From: Piezodorus guildinii
Taxonomy: Eukaryota; Arthropoda; Insecta; Hemiptera; Pentatomidae
Assembly (NCBI GenBank): GCA_023052935.1
Contig: CM041298.1
Span: forward strand, 61,002,217 to 61,066,216
Direction: 5' to 3'
Length of the DNA: 64,000 nucleotides
Part shown: in pieces, positions 1-9,006 of the stretch
Numbering within the stretch: position 1 is the first letter of the stretch
How the letters are laid out: every line of letters starts with the position of its first letter
Notes under the pieces: model-generated
Seen by the model: the letters and a program-made list of their open reading frames with translations, nothing else
Told to the model about the DNA's origin: nothing
Database searches by the model: none
Translations under genes and position numbers: made by a program

Positions 1-2038
1 CTTCCAGTAATTCTCAACGGTCAACTAATTACATCCACAATAAAACAAATAAATCATTAATTTTAATTTTATAAATAAATATATTCTCTTCGTATTAACA
101 ATTTTAATATAAATGATTTTTTATTATATTTTTGGAGCGAACCTAATATTTCTTCATTTCACCCTAAGGAAATAATCAGTAAATATATTTTTTTCTTAAA
201 TTAATTTTCTGTTTCAAATAAAATGAAATAAAGACAATTAATTAAATTAGCAAACAGCGGGATTTACTATCGCAATATAAAGTGAGTGGCTTGAATTAAA
301 ATTCGGAGAGGAAAACCGAAGCTTGTGTGTATTTAGCCTCTGGGAAACAACAAAACTCGGTAAAAATACCATCACATCCAACTGAAATTCTGTCGTCTGT
401 GAGCAATTTGTGGGTTTTATTATCTAATAATTAAAATAAATTATATTAAAAAAAAGATCTAAAAGTGCATGTAGCTGTTATCTACAAAAGACGTATATCA
501 ATAAATAATGAACAAAAAAGTATTGATAATGGGGACAAAGCCCCGAAACTTCGAATAATATTGACCAGTTATATAGTTAATTATAATAACATCAATATAA
601 TGCAAGAAAATTATGCTTTATTTAATATTTAAAAATAAGAAGAACTTACTCAAGTCAAACTAATCATTAAAAAAAAAAAATATATATATATAATTAGAAG
701 AAAGATGCCTTTATTTGTTTTAAATTATTTTATTTTCTACAATGTCTTTTTTTTTTCCTTCCGGATTTAGAGAAATAAAGTTATTTTGTTATTAGCGTTA
801 TAAAACAAAAATTATCATTAAACCTTCTTTTTTTTTTTTATTATTTATAATAACGTACTCTTACGAATTGTATAGAAATGATGATTTTTTGTGATACTAT
901 TATATATGCTATTTATACAAAAATAAAAAAATACTGATTAAAAGCTCCGAGTCCATTTAATATACATACAATGAAGGAACGATATGTGTGCTTGGTATTT
1001 AAAAAAAAAAAATCTTTTTTTTCTCTTACGTTTCGAAGTTTCACTTCATCCTCGAATGTTGAAAAATTAAAATAAATAATAAATATTAAAATTAGATTAG
1101 AATAATTTACAATTTATATCTACATTTTCTATTAAAATTCTATCTTTATAAATATCATCACGTATGTATTATTTAAATATAAGTCAATTTACTAGTTCAT
1201 ATTCTTTTTTTTAATTTATTGTAATAAAAATTCATTCTTTAAACAAATGGCTGTCTAATTTTACTTATTTAAATTCATTTTTTGCATTGATATTTATTTT
1301 TTATTAATCGTAATATACAAGTAGGGTTAGGGTTAGGGTACTGGAATAGGTGCTCAACCTCTTGTTTATTAGCAACGAATAAATTTGTAGTAACAGATTT
1401 TTTTTTTACTTTTTTTTCTTCTTTTTATTTATTTATTTTTTGACACATTCAGAATTAGTGAATTTATTCCAATTTTTTATTTATTTATTTTTTTGATTAA
1501 TCATTTTTATTTTTTTTAACTTTATTTTTTTTTTTCTTATAGTATATACAAGTATACAATATACACGTATATTAGATAGATACAATAAGAAAATGTGTAT
1601 GAACGTGAAAATGTCTAATGAAAGACCTACGAATTGGAAGCTTTTCTTTAAATATTTTATGGAAGTAGGTCCCGAGCGCACCTTTTTCTCAATCACTTTC
1701 AAGGGTTATTAGGGATACTTAAGAAATCAATTTGTTTTGTTTTTTTATTTATTTGTTTTGTTTTTTATTTATTATTATTTTATTGTATAAATATGAATTT
1801 ATTTATTTTCTATTTTATGTACTTTGACTATTATTATTATTTTCTGTATATATTGTATGAATGTGGTCTCATATCACTATTATTATTGCTCATTTTGTAA
1901 CAAATTGTAATATAAAAAAAAAAAGAAATCAATAAAACTTAACGGCTATACTATTAAATATGTCAAAATATCAATTTCATAAAAATAAAAAAATCCATTA
2001 GTTTCATTAGGAAACGGCTCAATCATATCCCCTAACTA

Positions 2039-2040
<2 letters not shown>
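1..2040. other. AT-rich non-coding DNA
   Basis: Homopolymeric A/T runs, short (TA)n tracts and no ORF with recognisable protein content. It contains a short TTAGGG-type repeat at 1322-1338 and a degenerate hammerhead-like motif on the minus strand near 1022-1056. No gene is supported. Confidence 0.7.

Positions 2041-2122
<82 letters not shown>
2041..2122. repeat. (TA)n microsatellite
   Basis: About 80 bp of almost pure TA dinucleotide repeat ending exactly where the solo Gypsy LTR begins. A second TA tract (about 2308-2365) follows the LTR, so the LTR sits inside a TA-rich target. Confidence 0.95.
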
Positions 2123-2124
<2 letters not shown>

Positions 2125-2303
2125 TTAAGGACTGATAAGGTAAACTATCAGCCTTAATTCCAAACCACCTCTTGTAAACAATAGAAATGTATATATAGAG
2201 GATTAGAAGACCAAATAAAGCTAGTGTTTGAATAGCCATCAAGCGTATTGTTTATGCCCCTATCATTATTTTTTTTAGTTTATTTTTCGGACAACGCATA
2301 AGT
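2123..2303 (+). mobile_element. Solo LTR of Gypsy-1
   Basis: This 181-bp sequence has the same length, start (agttaaggactgataagg) and end (cataagt) as the two LTRs of the full element at 6214-11581. It differs from them at roughly ten sites. No internal gag/pol sequence is attached, so it is a solo LTR left by LTR-LTR recombination. It keeps the TATA-like tatatata segment and the AATAAA-type signal. It is an older insertion than the full copy. Confidence 0.9.
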
Positions 2304-2305
2304 TT

Positions 2306-2354
<49 letters not shown>

Positions 2355-2366
2355 ATATATATATAC

Positions 2367-3054
2367 ATTCTATTCAAATAAAATTATAAAATATTAATTT
2401 TGTTGAGTTAGCAATAATATTATATTATGGAGAAACATGAATCAGTAGCGGTCAGATCTCAACCACAAACAGAACCACAATCTTATGTTGCTATATAGAA
2501 CCTATGCAAATACCTTTATCTTTGTTTATATGTCGTTTGACTAATTTAAGCAGGCATTTAAAGATAAAGCTTATTTTTAGCTGATAGTTATTCCGTTTTT
2601 CTTTTATTTTCCTTATATCAACACAATTATATTAAATAATTATTGTAAATCTGATGAAGTATAGGAGCTTTTCGATAAAAAATAATTACAGGGGTAACGT
2701 AAAACAAGTCATTTTTTGTATAGAACATGAAACGAATTATTGTTATGCGCTGAAGTGTGTAAATACCTTATTACCCAATCAAGTTTAGGTGTTTTTTTTT
2801 TTTTAATGACATTCTCAATGCCCGATTTTCATATTTTAAGGACTGTTTTGATTAGTTTTGTTTTTTATCGTAAGTTAATGTTGCGATTCTCGTTAAAAGG
2901 ATTGTTAACAATTGACGTTTATTGTAACTAGGATACGTTTCAAAATGAATGAGTACTACGGTAAAGAAATTAAAAAAAAGGACCGGTACGATTGCCCCAC
3001 TCCCAGATTCAGAAAAAGGAAGACAATTTCATGTTTGTTTCATGCAAACAATGA
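2367..3054. other. Non-coding AT-rich spacer
   Basis: No recognisable coding or repeat structure apart from A/T runs. Short open frames here lack domain similarity and run into the LINE remnant by chance. Confidence 0.6.
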
Positions 3055-4470
3055 AAAGCGATTCTTCGGCGTACAACAGGCAATAGATTACCAGGATCTG
3101 ACAAAATACCAACTGTATTATTTAAACAGCTGCCCAGAAAAGGCATAATGCATCTGGTAAACCTATGCGATTCTTGTCTAAGGCTAAGGTATTTCCCTAA
3201 TGCATGGAAGAATGCTATATTGTTCCCTCCCCTGACACCTGCCAAGTTTGGAAATGACCCTCCTCACTATCGTCCAGTCAGTCTACTTCCCCACATGGGA
3301 AAATTTTTTGAGAAAATGATACTGAATTACCTCAGAAAATTCAACGATCAAAATGACTTAACCCCACTGGAACAAGCAGGGTTTCAATCTCATTTGAGCA
3401 CGGAACACTGCTTGATTAGACTGCATAATGAGGTGACCAGGAACTTAAACTCCAACAAGGCATCCGCTATGATAGCTCTCGACTGCTCTACAGCATTCGA
3501 TTCTGTTGGACATGGAATTCTCTGCTAACAGCTGATAGACCAAGGGTGCCCGGAGCAATTATATTCTGTCATAAAATCGTTCCTAAGTAATCGCTTTTTG
3601 GCAGTAAAATCCGTTCCAGTAAATCTTACTTGTGGTGTCCCACAAGGAGCAGTTTAACCCCCCATTTTGTTTATACACAGCCACTATTGTTGGAACCAAA
3701 TATGATAAAACCACAGTATCGGCTTTCGCCGATGATATTGCCGTTACAAACAGCAGTTCAAATGCCTGTAAGGCTGTCAAGCAAATCCGAAATGCTTGTC
3801 AAAGTGTAGTAAATGAGCTGAAACATTTAAATATCGATGTGAATCCAGACAAAACAAAGGGCATAGGATATTCATTTCAGAAAGGAAAGAAGAAACTTCC
3901 CTCAAAGTTTAAATTGAATAGCCATGAAATTAAACTATCGAAAAATATTGTTTATATTGGAATCACGTTTGACAGACATTTGAAATTGTATGCTTATTTT
4001 TCTAAAAAAATAAATCTGTAAAACAAAAATTCAGACGACTAAATCATTTAATGTCTTCCGGAGGTCGTTTTCTTCGTCTCAAAATTTTAATATATAAAAC
4101 AATTCTACGCCCGTCACTATTGTATTGCACGCAACGATTTCCACGTATTGCAAAGTCGACAGCAAAACCTGTTCAGTCGTTACTAAATGGAGTACTAAGA
4201 ACAATTGTTAAAGGGACAACATTACAAAGAATAAAGTCATCTATGATCCATGACGAATTGAAAATCTCTACAATCCATAACTTCATTACAGATAGGAATA
4301 GAAAGTTTTTTCAATAAGTAAAACTTATAAGGAACCCCATATTTTGTCAGGTTACACCTCCTGGAGTACCCCAGTGATGGCAAAAAATGGTCTGGCTAAT
4401 AAAATTTTAGTAGTAAGGCCAAATCAAACTAAAAGGTGAGCCCCATCACCTGGTCAATTACATAAAAATG
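3055..4470 (+). pseudogene. LINE remnant, family D (reverse transcriptase and 3' UTR)
   Basis: Three plus-strand pieces carry non-LTR RT motifs in order. The first (3055-3528) has RLPGSDKIP, a YFPNAWKNA stretch, the HYRPVSLLPHMGKFFEKM block and an ALDCSTAFDSVGHGIL block. The second (3632-4021) has the catalytic FADD box. The third (4051-4317) has the C-terminal thumb-like region ending near NRKFFQ. Stops and frameshifts break the pieces, including one just after CGVPQGAV. The 3' UTR segment around 4410-4460 (aaaaggtgagccccatcacc) matches, in reverse, the remnant at 12640-13180, so both are one family. The layout is that of Jockey/CR1-type LINE ORF2. It is long dead and 5' truncated. Confidence 0.85.
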
Positions 4471-4671
4471 TTAATATTTAAAAAATTAACATGCAGAAAA
4501 ATGACTCCTTAAATTGCAAATATGCAGAAAAAGGAGAAACCTCAAGCTACCGTAAGGTGAGGTATTGGAAGAAAAATAAGGGGCTAGGAAAAAAAATTAC
4601 AAAATGGAAAAGGACTGCATCAGAATCCTTGTTCACCTATAAACACCAATATTTTACTTTTTTTGGTTTTG

Positions 4672-5035
4672 GGGGCGGGGTAGCTGTGCGGGTTAGCGCG
4701 CGTTGCTTAGCAACTCAGTGAACCGAATAATTCCGAGTTCGAGACTCGGTGCTTGGGGGGCTTTTATCTCAGCATTTATACCCCGCCCTCATCCCCCTCC
4801 CTCTCCTGGCTCGAGAAACCTCCCATATAGCCTTCAAAGGCGAGGTAAGGGTTAAAAAAAAGAAGTTATGTATCGTTCATTTTCAACTGGGTGTAAGTAC
4901 TCACTCACCTGAAGATAAAAATTGTTCTTGCACCAGGAGATGGCATTATAGCCGAAACGTAGTGCACTATAATAAAACAATACAGTGATGAAGTATAATT
5001 ATGTCTCCAATTTTATATTAACATTTGACCTTCTG
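4672..5035 (+). mobile_element. tRNA-headed SINE with degenerate hammerhead-like tail
   Basis: The head carries a pol III A-box-like TAGCTGTGCGGG (4681-4692) and a B-box-like GAGTTCGAGACTC (4735-4747) with tRNA-like spacing. It is markedly GC-richer than its flanks. The 3' part (about 4929-5035) is homologous to the end of the element at 50259-51318: a 38-nt hammerhead-like block, then AATAAAA, gtgatgaagtata, and tccaattttat. Here the ribozyme core is mutated (CAGGAGA instead of CTGATGA). Whether head and tail form one transcription unit is inferred from adjacency. The exact 5' limit and TSD were not found. Confidence 0.6.
4929..4966 (+). ncRNA. Degenerate hammerhead-like motif
   Basis: Same layout as the motif at 51190-51227: TGCAC arm, core position (CAGGAGA, damaged), TGGC...GCC hairpin, GAAAC, GTA, GTGCA arm. 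Two core residues of CUGAUGA are changed, so self-cleavage is not expected. The preserved outer arms and hairpin show common descent. Confidence 0.6.
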
Positions 5036-5839
5036 TAAATAAAGCTCAAGACACAAAAAGTTCATTTTTTATTCTTATTTATTTTTATATTGCTAGAAGC
5101 CTCAGCAATAATTAGATTCAATTAAATTATTTCTTGCTATTTACTATAGTCACAAACCTTTCTTACTCTTAATCAGCAGTTTATAAATAAAAATAATAAT
5201 AAGATAGCTATATTTTATTTACATATTCACAGAGATTATTTTGATTTATTGGTGTAAACCATAGGTTGTCTCAAACTTTTGACCGGCATAGTATATGTCA
5301 AAGAGAACGATATAAACGCATCAATTAAATCAATGTCTATTTAATGAAATGGTAAAATATGTTCTGAGTAAGGCCAGTAACCAGGAGGGGAGGATTACGG
5401 AACAAGTTGCAACATCATTTCCATAACCTGTGGCAGATTGGAGAGCGGTTTCGATAGTACAACCTTACAATAGAGCTATTGGAGCTCCAAGTTGGAGTAT
5501 AATAATACTTATGACTACCTTTTGACTTGCTAATCCGAGGAGGAGGGATCGTTAGTTATGCGCGTTAGTCAGTCACTATGATATATGGCTCAGGTCTGGG
5601 GGGAGGGGAGGCTAGGAGGAGGGAGGCAAGAGGAAGTACGGGGGGCGAAGTTGGGAGGCTTACCTTCGGGATTAGGTCCACTTGAGCAGTCTGATAAATT
5701 ATCTCGCTTCTCAATTAGTTCGAGTTGTATATGTTTCTTTATCCCATCTCTCTTCTCGTCCAGGAATGAAATGTTAACAGAAATCAAAATTTAAATTTTC
5801 ATTAGTCCTAGCCTTCATTAGTGAGCGTATATTGGCCTA
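5036..5839. other. Non-coding spacer with G-rich patch
   Basis: No gene is supported. The segment 5598-5660 is strongly G-rich on the plus strand (runs of six, four and three G) inside an AT-rich background. The open frames over it on both strands are composition artefacts. Confidence 0.6.
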
Positions 5840-6106
5840 CGTGACGGTAAAACATCACTTAATCCTCTCACAAAATTGGTTCTCTCTTTCAAAAATTCGA
5901 TTAAATCATGACGAGTCTAAACATGTGAACCAATTTTTTTTAGCGGACACCAAATTCTTCAGATCAACTCTGTCTTACTTTAGTTACTTTAGACTACCAC
6001 TCGACCATAGAATTACTTTAGGCCCTAATGTCAAGATAAAAAGAAAGACTCTCAACCAGTGACTGAAAGTACTATACTCTCTTCTATCCAAATCATCAAA
6101 CCTAAT
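5840..6106 (+). pseudogene. J2 LINE fragment (RT C-terminal part)
   Basis: The plus-strand reading contains KIRLNHDESKHV, then LDHRITLGPNVKIKRKTLNQ, then LKVLYSLLSKSS after a stop. These align in order with the J2 copy at 62640-63510 (KIRLNHDKSKHV, LDRRMTWGRHVKMKRQTLNH, LKVLYSLLSKSS). It is the only J2 piece in the window on the plus strand. It is truncated at both ends. Confidence 0.75.
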
Positions 6107-6154
6107 AATACAATATAATAATGATAAAAATTACATTTTTATCATTATTGTATT
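6107..6154. repeat. Imperfect inverted repeat (hairpin)
   Basis: The right arm at 6136-6154 (tttttatcattattgtatt) is the reverse complement of 6107-6114 plus 6120-6130, with a 5-nt bulge on the left. It lies between the J2 fragment and Gypsy-1. No function is assigned. Confidence 0.6.
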
Positions 6155-6213
6155 TTATTATATTTATTTTTAGGAATAAATAAATTACGGTAGGAAAAAC
6201 ATGTCTGAATATA

Positions 6214-6394
6214 AGTTAAGGACTGATAAGGTAGTATATCAGCCTTAATTCCAAACCACCTCTTGTAAACATTAGAAATGTATATATAGAGGATTAAAAG
6301 ACCAATAAAGACAGTGTTTGAATAGCCATCAAGCGTGTTGTTTATGCCCCTTTATTCCTTTTTTTTTAGTTTATCTTTCGGACAACACATAAGT
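6214..6394 (+). repeat. Gypsy-1 5' LTR
   Basis: 181 bp, identical to 11401-11581. It contains tatatatag (TATA-like) and an aataaa signal, so this short LTR supplies promoter and polyadenylation sites. It starts with AGTTAA and ends ATAAGT, as in Gypsy-group elements that begin AGT rather than TG. Its last base is also the first base of the primer-binding site. Confidence 0.95.
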
Positions 6395-6411
6395 GGTGCC
6401 GAAACCCGGGA
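6394..6411 (+). promoter_or_regulatory. Gypsy-1 primer-binding site (tRNA-Phe)
   Basis: The 18 bases tggtgccgaaacccggga are exactly complementary to the conserved 3' end of eukaryotic tRNA-Phe (acceptor strand opening GCCGAAA, plus CCA). It starts on the last base of the LTR. It primes minus-strand DNA synthesis. Confidence 0.9.
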
Positions 6412-6540
6412 CCTTTAGATAAGTTCAGACTACGTAATTTTTTTTAAATTTATTTTTGGTACTTGCCTACGTCTCAGAGTACGTGAGTTTATTTTTTTTA
6501 TTTTTTATTATTTAATCTCTTGCCAGTAAAAACTGATAAC

Positions 6541-7773
6541 ATGGCAGAAAACGTGGTTTTGAGGCCAGCCGTTCTGAACGTCCCACCGGCTGCGCCACAG
6601 CAGGCGGCAGCGGCGGCAGTTGAGTTACCGCCACTACCGGAAGTTTCACTGGCGCAGGCGCATAGAACGACGCTGGAGTGGGTGAAGATCCAAACGGCGA
6701 CAGCTCAGGAGTTGAGAAAGGCTACATCCGACCTTGATAGATTCACTGGAGAGATCGGTGAGCTCAACCACTTTCTAAAGGGAGGCGATCGCTTGATGGT
6801 GAGAATCCATTCAAAGTTGTCCGAAAACCTGTTAGACGGGGAGGATGCCGAAGCTTTAAGGGCTGCAGTGGTTTGCAGGGTGAGGAGGAGCATTCTGAAC
6901 CATATTCAAGCAGATGAGGAGACACCCTGGAGCGTCGTGAAGGAGCGACTAAAGAAGGCCTACGGAGGGGGAAGATGGGCCCCTGAAGAAGATGTGTTCC
7001 ACCTGATAAGGGAAACTAAGAAGCCGCGGCAGTCTAATGGGCAGTATGCGGGAGAACTTCTCACGAAGTTCAACCGAATAACGGAGAAGATGAGAGAGAC
7101 CGCGAGTGTTGAGGAGGTGCACTTTAGAATGGATTTCTTGGCAATAATTCTAAAGGTGCAGCTGGCGAAGGAAACCGGGAAAAGAGAAGGGTTTCAGAGG
7201 GAGCGCTCGTTCATCGAATGCGCTCAAGAAATGATGGACGCCAGTGCCCGAGAGGAAGAATCTCGGATGGAGACGGAGGAACACGGTTGGACACGGGTCT
7301 CGTACAATCAGCCCAGGACCCCTCCTGCTTGGAAAAGAAGAGATTTTCGGGAGAATAGAAGAGAGAGGCCTCCGCAAGGTGATAGACGGCCAGCAAAGCC
7401 AAGAAGCAGTGGGCGGCGGGAAGACCGCAAGTGCCATGGTTGTGGCAAGCTTGGGCATCTGGTAGCTCAATGTCCTCGCACTAGGTGCTTTGAGTGCGGA
7501 GTGGAAGGACATATGGCAAGGAATTGCCCCTATATGTACCGGCGGCGTGATGTGAACCAGCCGGAACCCATGGAGGTAAATGCTCAGAGAGTACGACCAG
7601 GAAGGTTCCAGAGGAGGCATATGACATCAGCAACCGAATCATCTGGAGGGTCCGAGTCCGCAGAAACGGAGACTGAGGCGGACGTTCCCGCTCGAGGAGG
7701 TGGACATAGGAGCAGGAGGAGTGTATGGAGGCGACCGGAAGCGGCAGCTCAGTCATCGCGCGAGGAAATCTGA
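6541..7773 (+). CDS. gag: Gypsy-1 Gag polyprotein
   Basis: About 410 residues from the first ATG (MAENVVLRP) after the leader. An upstream in-frame TTG at 6520 is less likely. The N-terminus is Ala/Pro-rich, followed by a helical capsid-like region and a basic Arg-rich linker. Two zinc knuckles of form CX2CX4HX4C follow (CHGCGKLGHLVAQC and CFECGVEGHMARNC, about residues 299-330), which bind genomic RNA. The C-terminus is acidic then Arg-rich. The frame ends at a UGA (7771-7773), directly followed in the same frame by protease sequence. Gag assembles the virus-like particle in the cytoplasm. Confidence 0.92.
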   Translation: MAENVVLRPAVLNVPPAAPQQAAAAAVELPPLPEVSLAQAHRTTLEWVKIQTATAQELRKATSDLDRFTGEIGELNHFLKGGDRLMVRIHSKLSENLLDGEDAEALRAAVVCRVRRSILNHIQADEETPWSVVKERLKKAYGGGRWAPEEDVFHLIRETKKPRQSNGQYAGELLTKFNRITEKMRETASVEEVHFRMDFLAIILKVQLAKETGKREGFQRERSFIECAQEMMDASAREEESRMETEEHGWTRVSYNQPRTPPAWKRRDFRENRRERPPQGDRRPAKPRSSGRREDRKCHGCGKLGHLVAQCPRTRCFECGVEGHMARNCPYMYRRRDVNQPEPMEVNAQRVRPGRFQRRHMTSATESSGGSESAETETEADVPARGGGHRSRRSVWRRPEAAAQSSREEI

Positions 7774-9006
7774 GGTGGGTATCAGCAGAGTGGCAACCGC
7801 ACGTTGGTGAGCTACCATGCGAGAGGAGAGAGCGGCGGTCTGCCTATCATCAGCGTAGAGGGAGTCGCATGCCTGGTGGACACCGGGAGCTCGAGCACCA
7901 TCGCATGCAGAGAGGCGCTAGAGAGATGGAACGGCCGAGAGAGGGCACTCCAGGTGCAGGTATGCAAATGTCATCTAATTACCCTAGGGGGGCCCTGCAG
8001 CGTAGAGGGAGAATCCGAGATGAGTTTAAGTACTTGGGGAGAGAAGGGTGGCAATTTATCCGTTCACATCGTAAGTAGAATGCCAAGGGAGTATAGCGTG
8101 ATCATAGGGAATGATCTATTTGGGATGATCGGAGCGCGGATCAGGAATAAGGATGGCCAATGGGACATCAGAATCGGAGGGAGACGATATGCGTGTATTC
8201 GCTTGGTTGGGGACGGTTCAACGCGAATCGGGGCTCTGAATCAGGTCGAGGATTGGAAAGCGGCTATCCTCGAGGAATTCGGGGATATATTCTTTAAAGA
8301 AGGCGATGTCCTGGGGACTACGGGGAAGACAATGCACGAAATTCCGCTGAAGCAGGATAGAGTCGTTTACGTGAAAGAAAGACGGTACCCTCAGGCTCTT
8401 CGGAGACATATCCGGGAGGAGCTGGACGATTTACGTCGACAGGGCATTATCGTGGACAGTACGTCTCCCTATAATAGTCCGTTGTGGGCCGTCAAGAAGA
8501 AGAGTGCACCCGGAGACACGAAGGAAAAATATCGAGTCGTAATCGATTACCGCAAGCTAAACGAGAATACCGTCGATGAGAAATACCCCCTACCGCGATT
8601 CGATGATATTTTGGACAGGTTAGGTGGTGCGAGAATTTTTAGCACATTGGATTTAAAGGCGGGATATCATCAGATCGGGATGCATCCCCGGGACCGTCAC
8701 AAGACCGCGTTTACCTTCGAGAGGGGCCATTATGAATTTACCCGGATGCCCTTTGGCTTAAAAAATGCTCCCATCACATTCCAACGGTTGATGGATGAAT
8801 TCCTTCGGGGTCTGGACGAATCCGTGTGCCAGGTTTATATGGATGATCTCCTGGTCTTTAGTAGGACGGAACAGGACCACGTTGGGCATCTCAGGGCTGT
8901 GTTTCATCGCATGCGGGAATTTGGTCTCCGCCTTTCTCCTGAGAAGTCCACCCTGGGTCGTCGGGAAATTAGCTTTTTGGGCCATACGATTTCCGCGAGG
9001 GCGTGA
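7774..9006 (+). CDS. pol: Gypsy-1 pol, protease and RT part
   Basis: Open from the base after the gag UGA, in the gag frame. The aspartic protease motif DTGSSST starts at 7879. The RT fingers/palm follow (KEKYRVVIDYRKLN, STLDLKAGYHQIGM, FTRMPFGLKNAP), with the catalytic YMDD box at 8836-8847 and an SFLGHTISA block. There is no good ATG: the first in-frame candidates are TTG/GTG near 7804, so expression probably depends on passing the UGA. The frame ends at a TGA at 9004-9006 in the middle of the conserved FLGH..S..G(I/V)KPD region. The rest of pol continues in another frame. One missing base near 8998-9003 explains this. Confidence 0.88.
   Translation, partial: GGYQQSGNRTLVSYHARGESGGLPIISVEGVACLVDTGSSSTIACREALERWNGRERALQVQVCKCHLITLGGPCSVEGESEMSLSTWGEKGGNLSVHIVSRMPREYSVIIGNDLFGMIGARIRNKDGQWDIRIGGRRYACIRLVGDGSTRIGALNQVEDWKAAILEEFGDIFFKEGDVLGTTGKTMHEIPLKQDRVVYVKERRYPQALRRHIREELDDLRRQGIIVDSTSPYNSPLWAVKKKSAPGDTKEKYRVVIDYRKLNENTVDEKYPLPRFDDILDRLGGARIFSTLDLKAGYHQIGMHPRDRHKTAFTFERGHYEFTRMPFGLKNAPITFQRLMDEFLRGLDESVCQVYMDDLLVFSRTEQDHVGHLRAVFHRMREFGLRLSPEKSTLGRREISFLGHTISARA

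Noticed and set aside
520..560. Hammerhead-like order tgataa, ggggacaaagcccc hairpin, gaaac
   Set aside because: Core residues differ and no helix I arms pair. Probably chance.
2036..2242. Minus-strand frame with a long Tyr-Ile repeat
   Set aside because: It is the (TA)n microsatellite read as protein, overlapping the solo LTR.
5585..5794. Overlapping plus and minus Gly/Arg- or Pro-rich frames
   Set aside because: Artefact of the G-rich patch. No domain or conserved start.
7150..7620. 156-codon minus-strand frame inside gag
   Set aside because: Shadow of GC-rich gag. No independent motif or start context.
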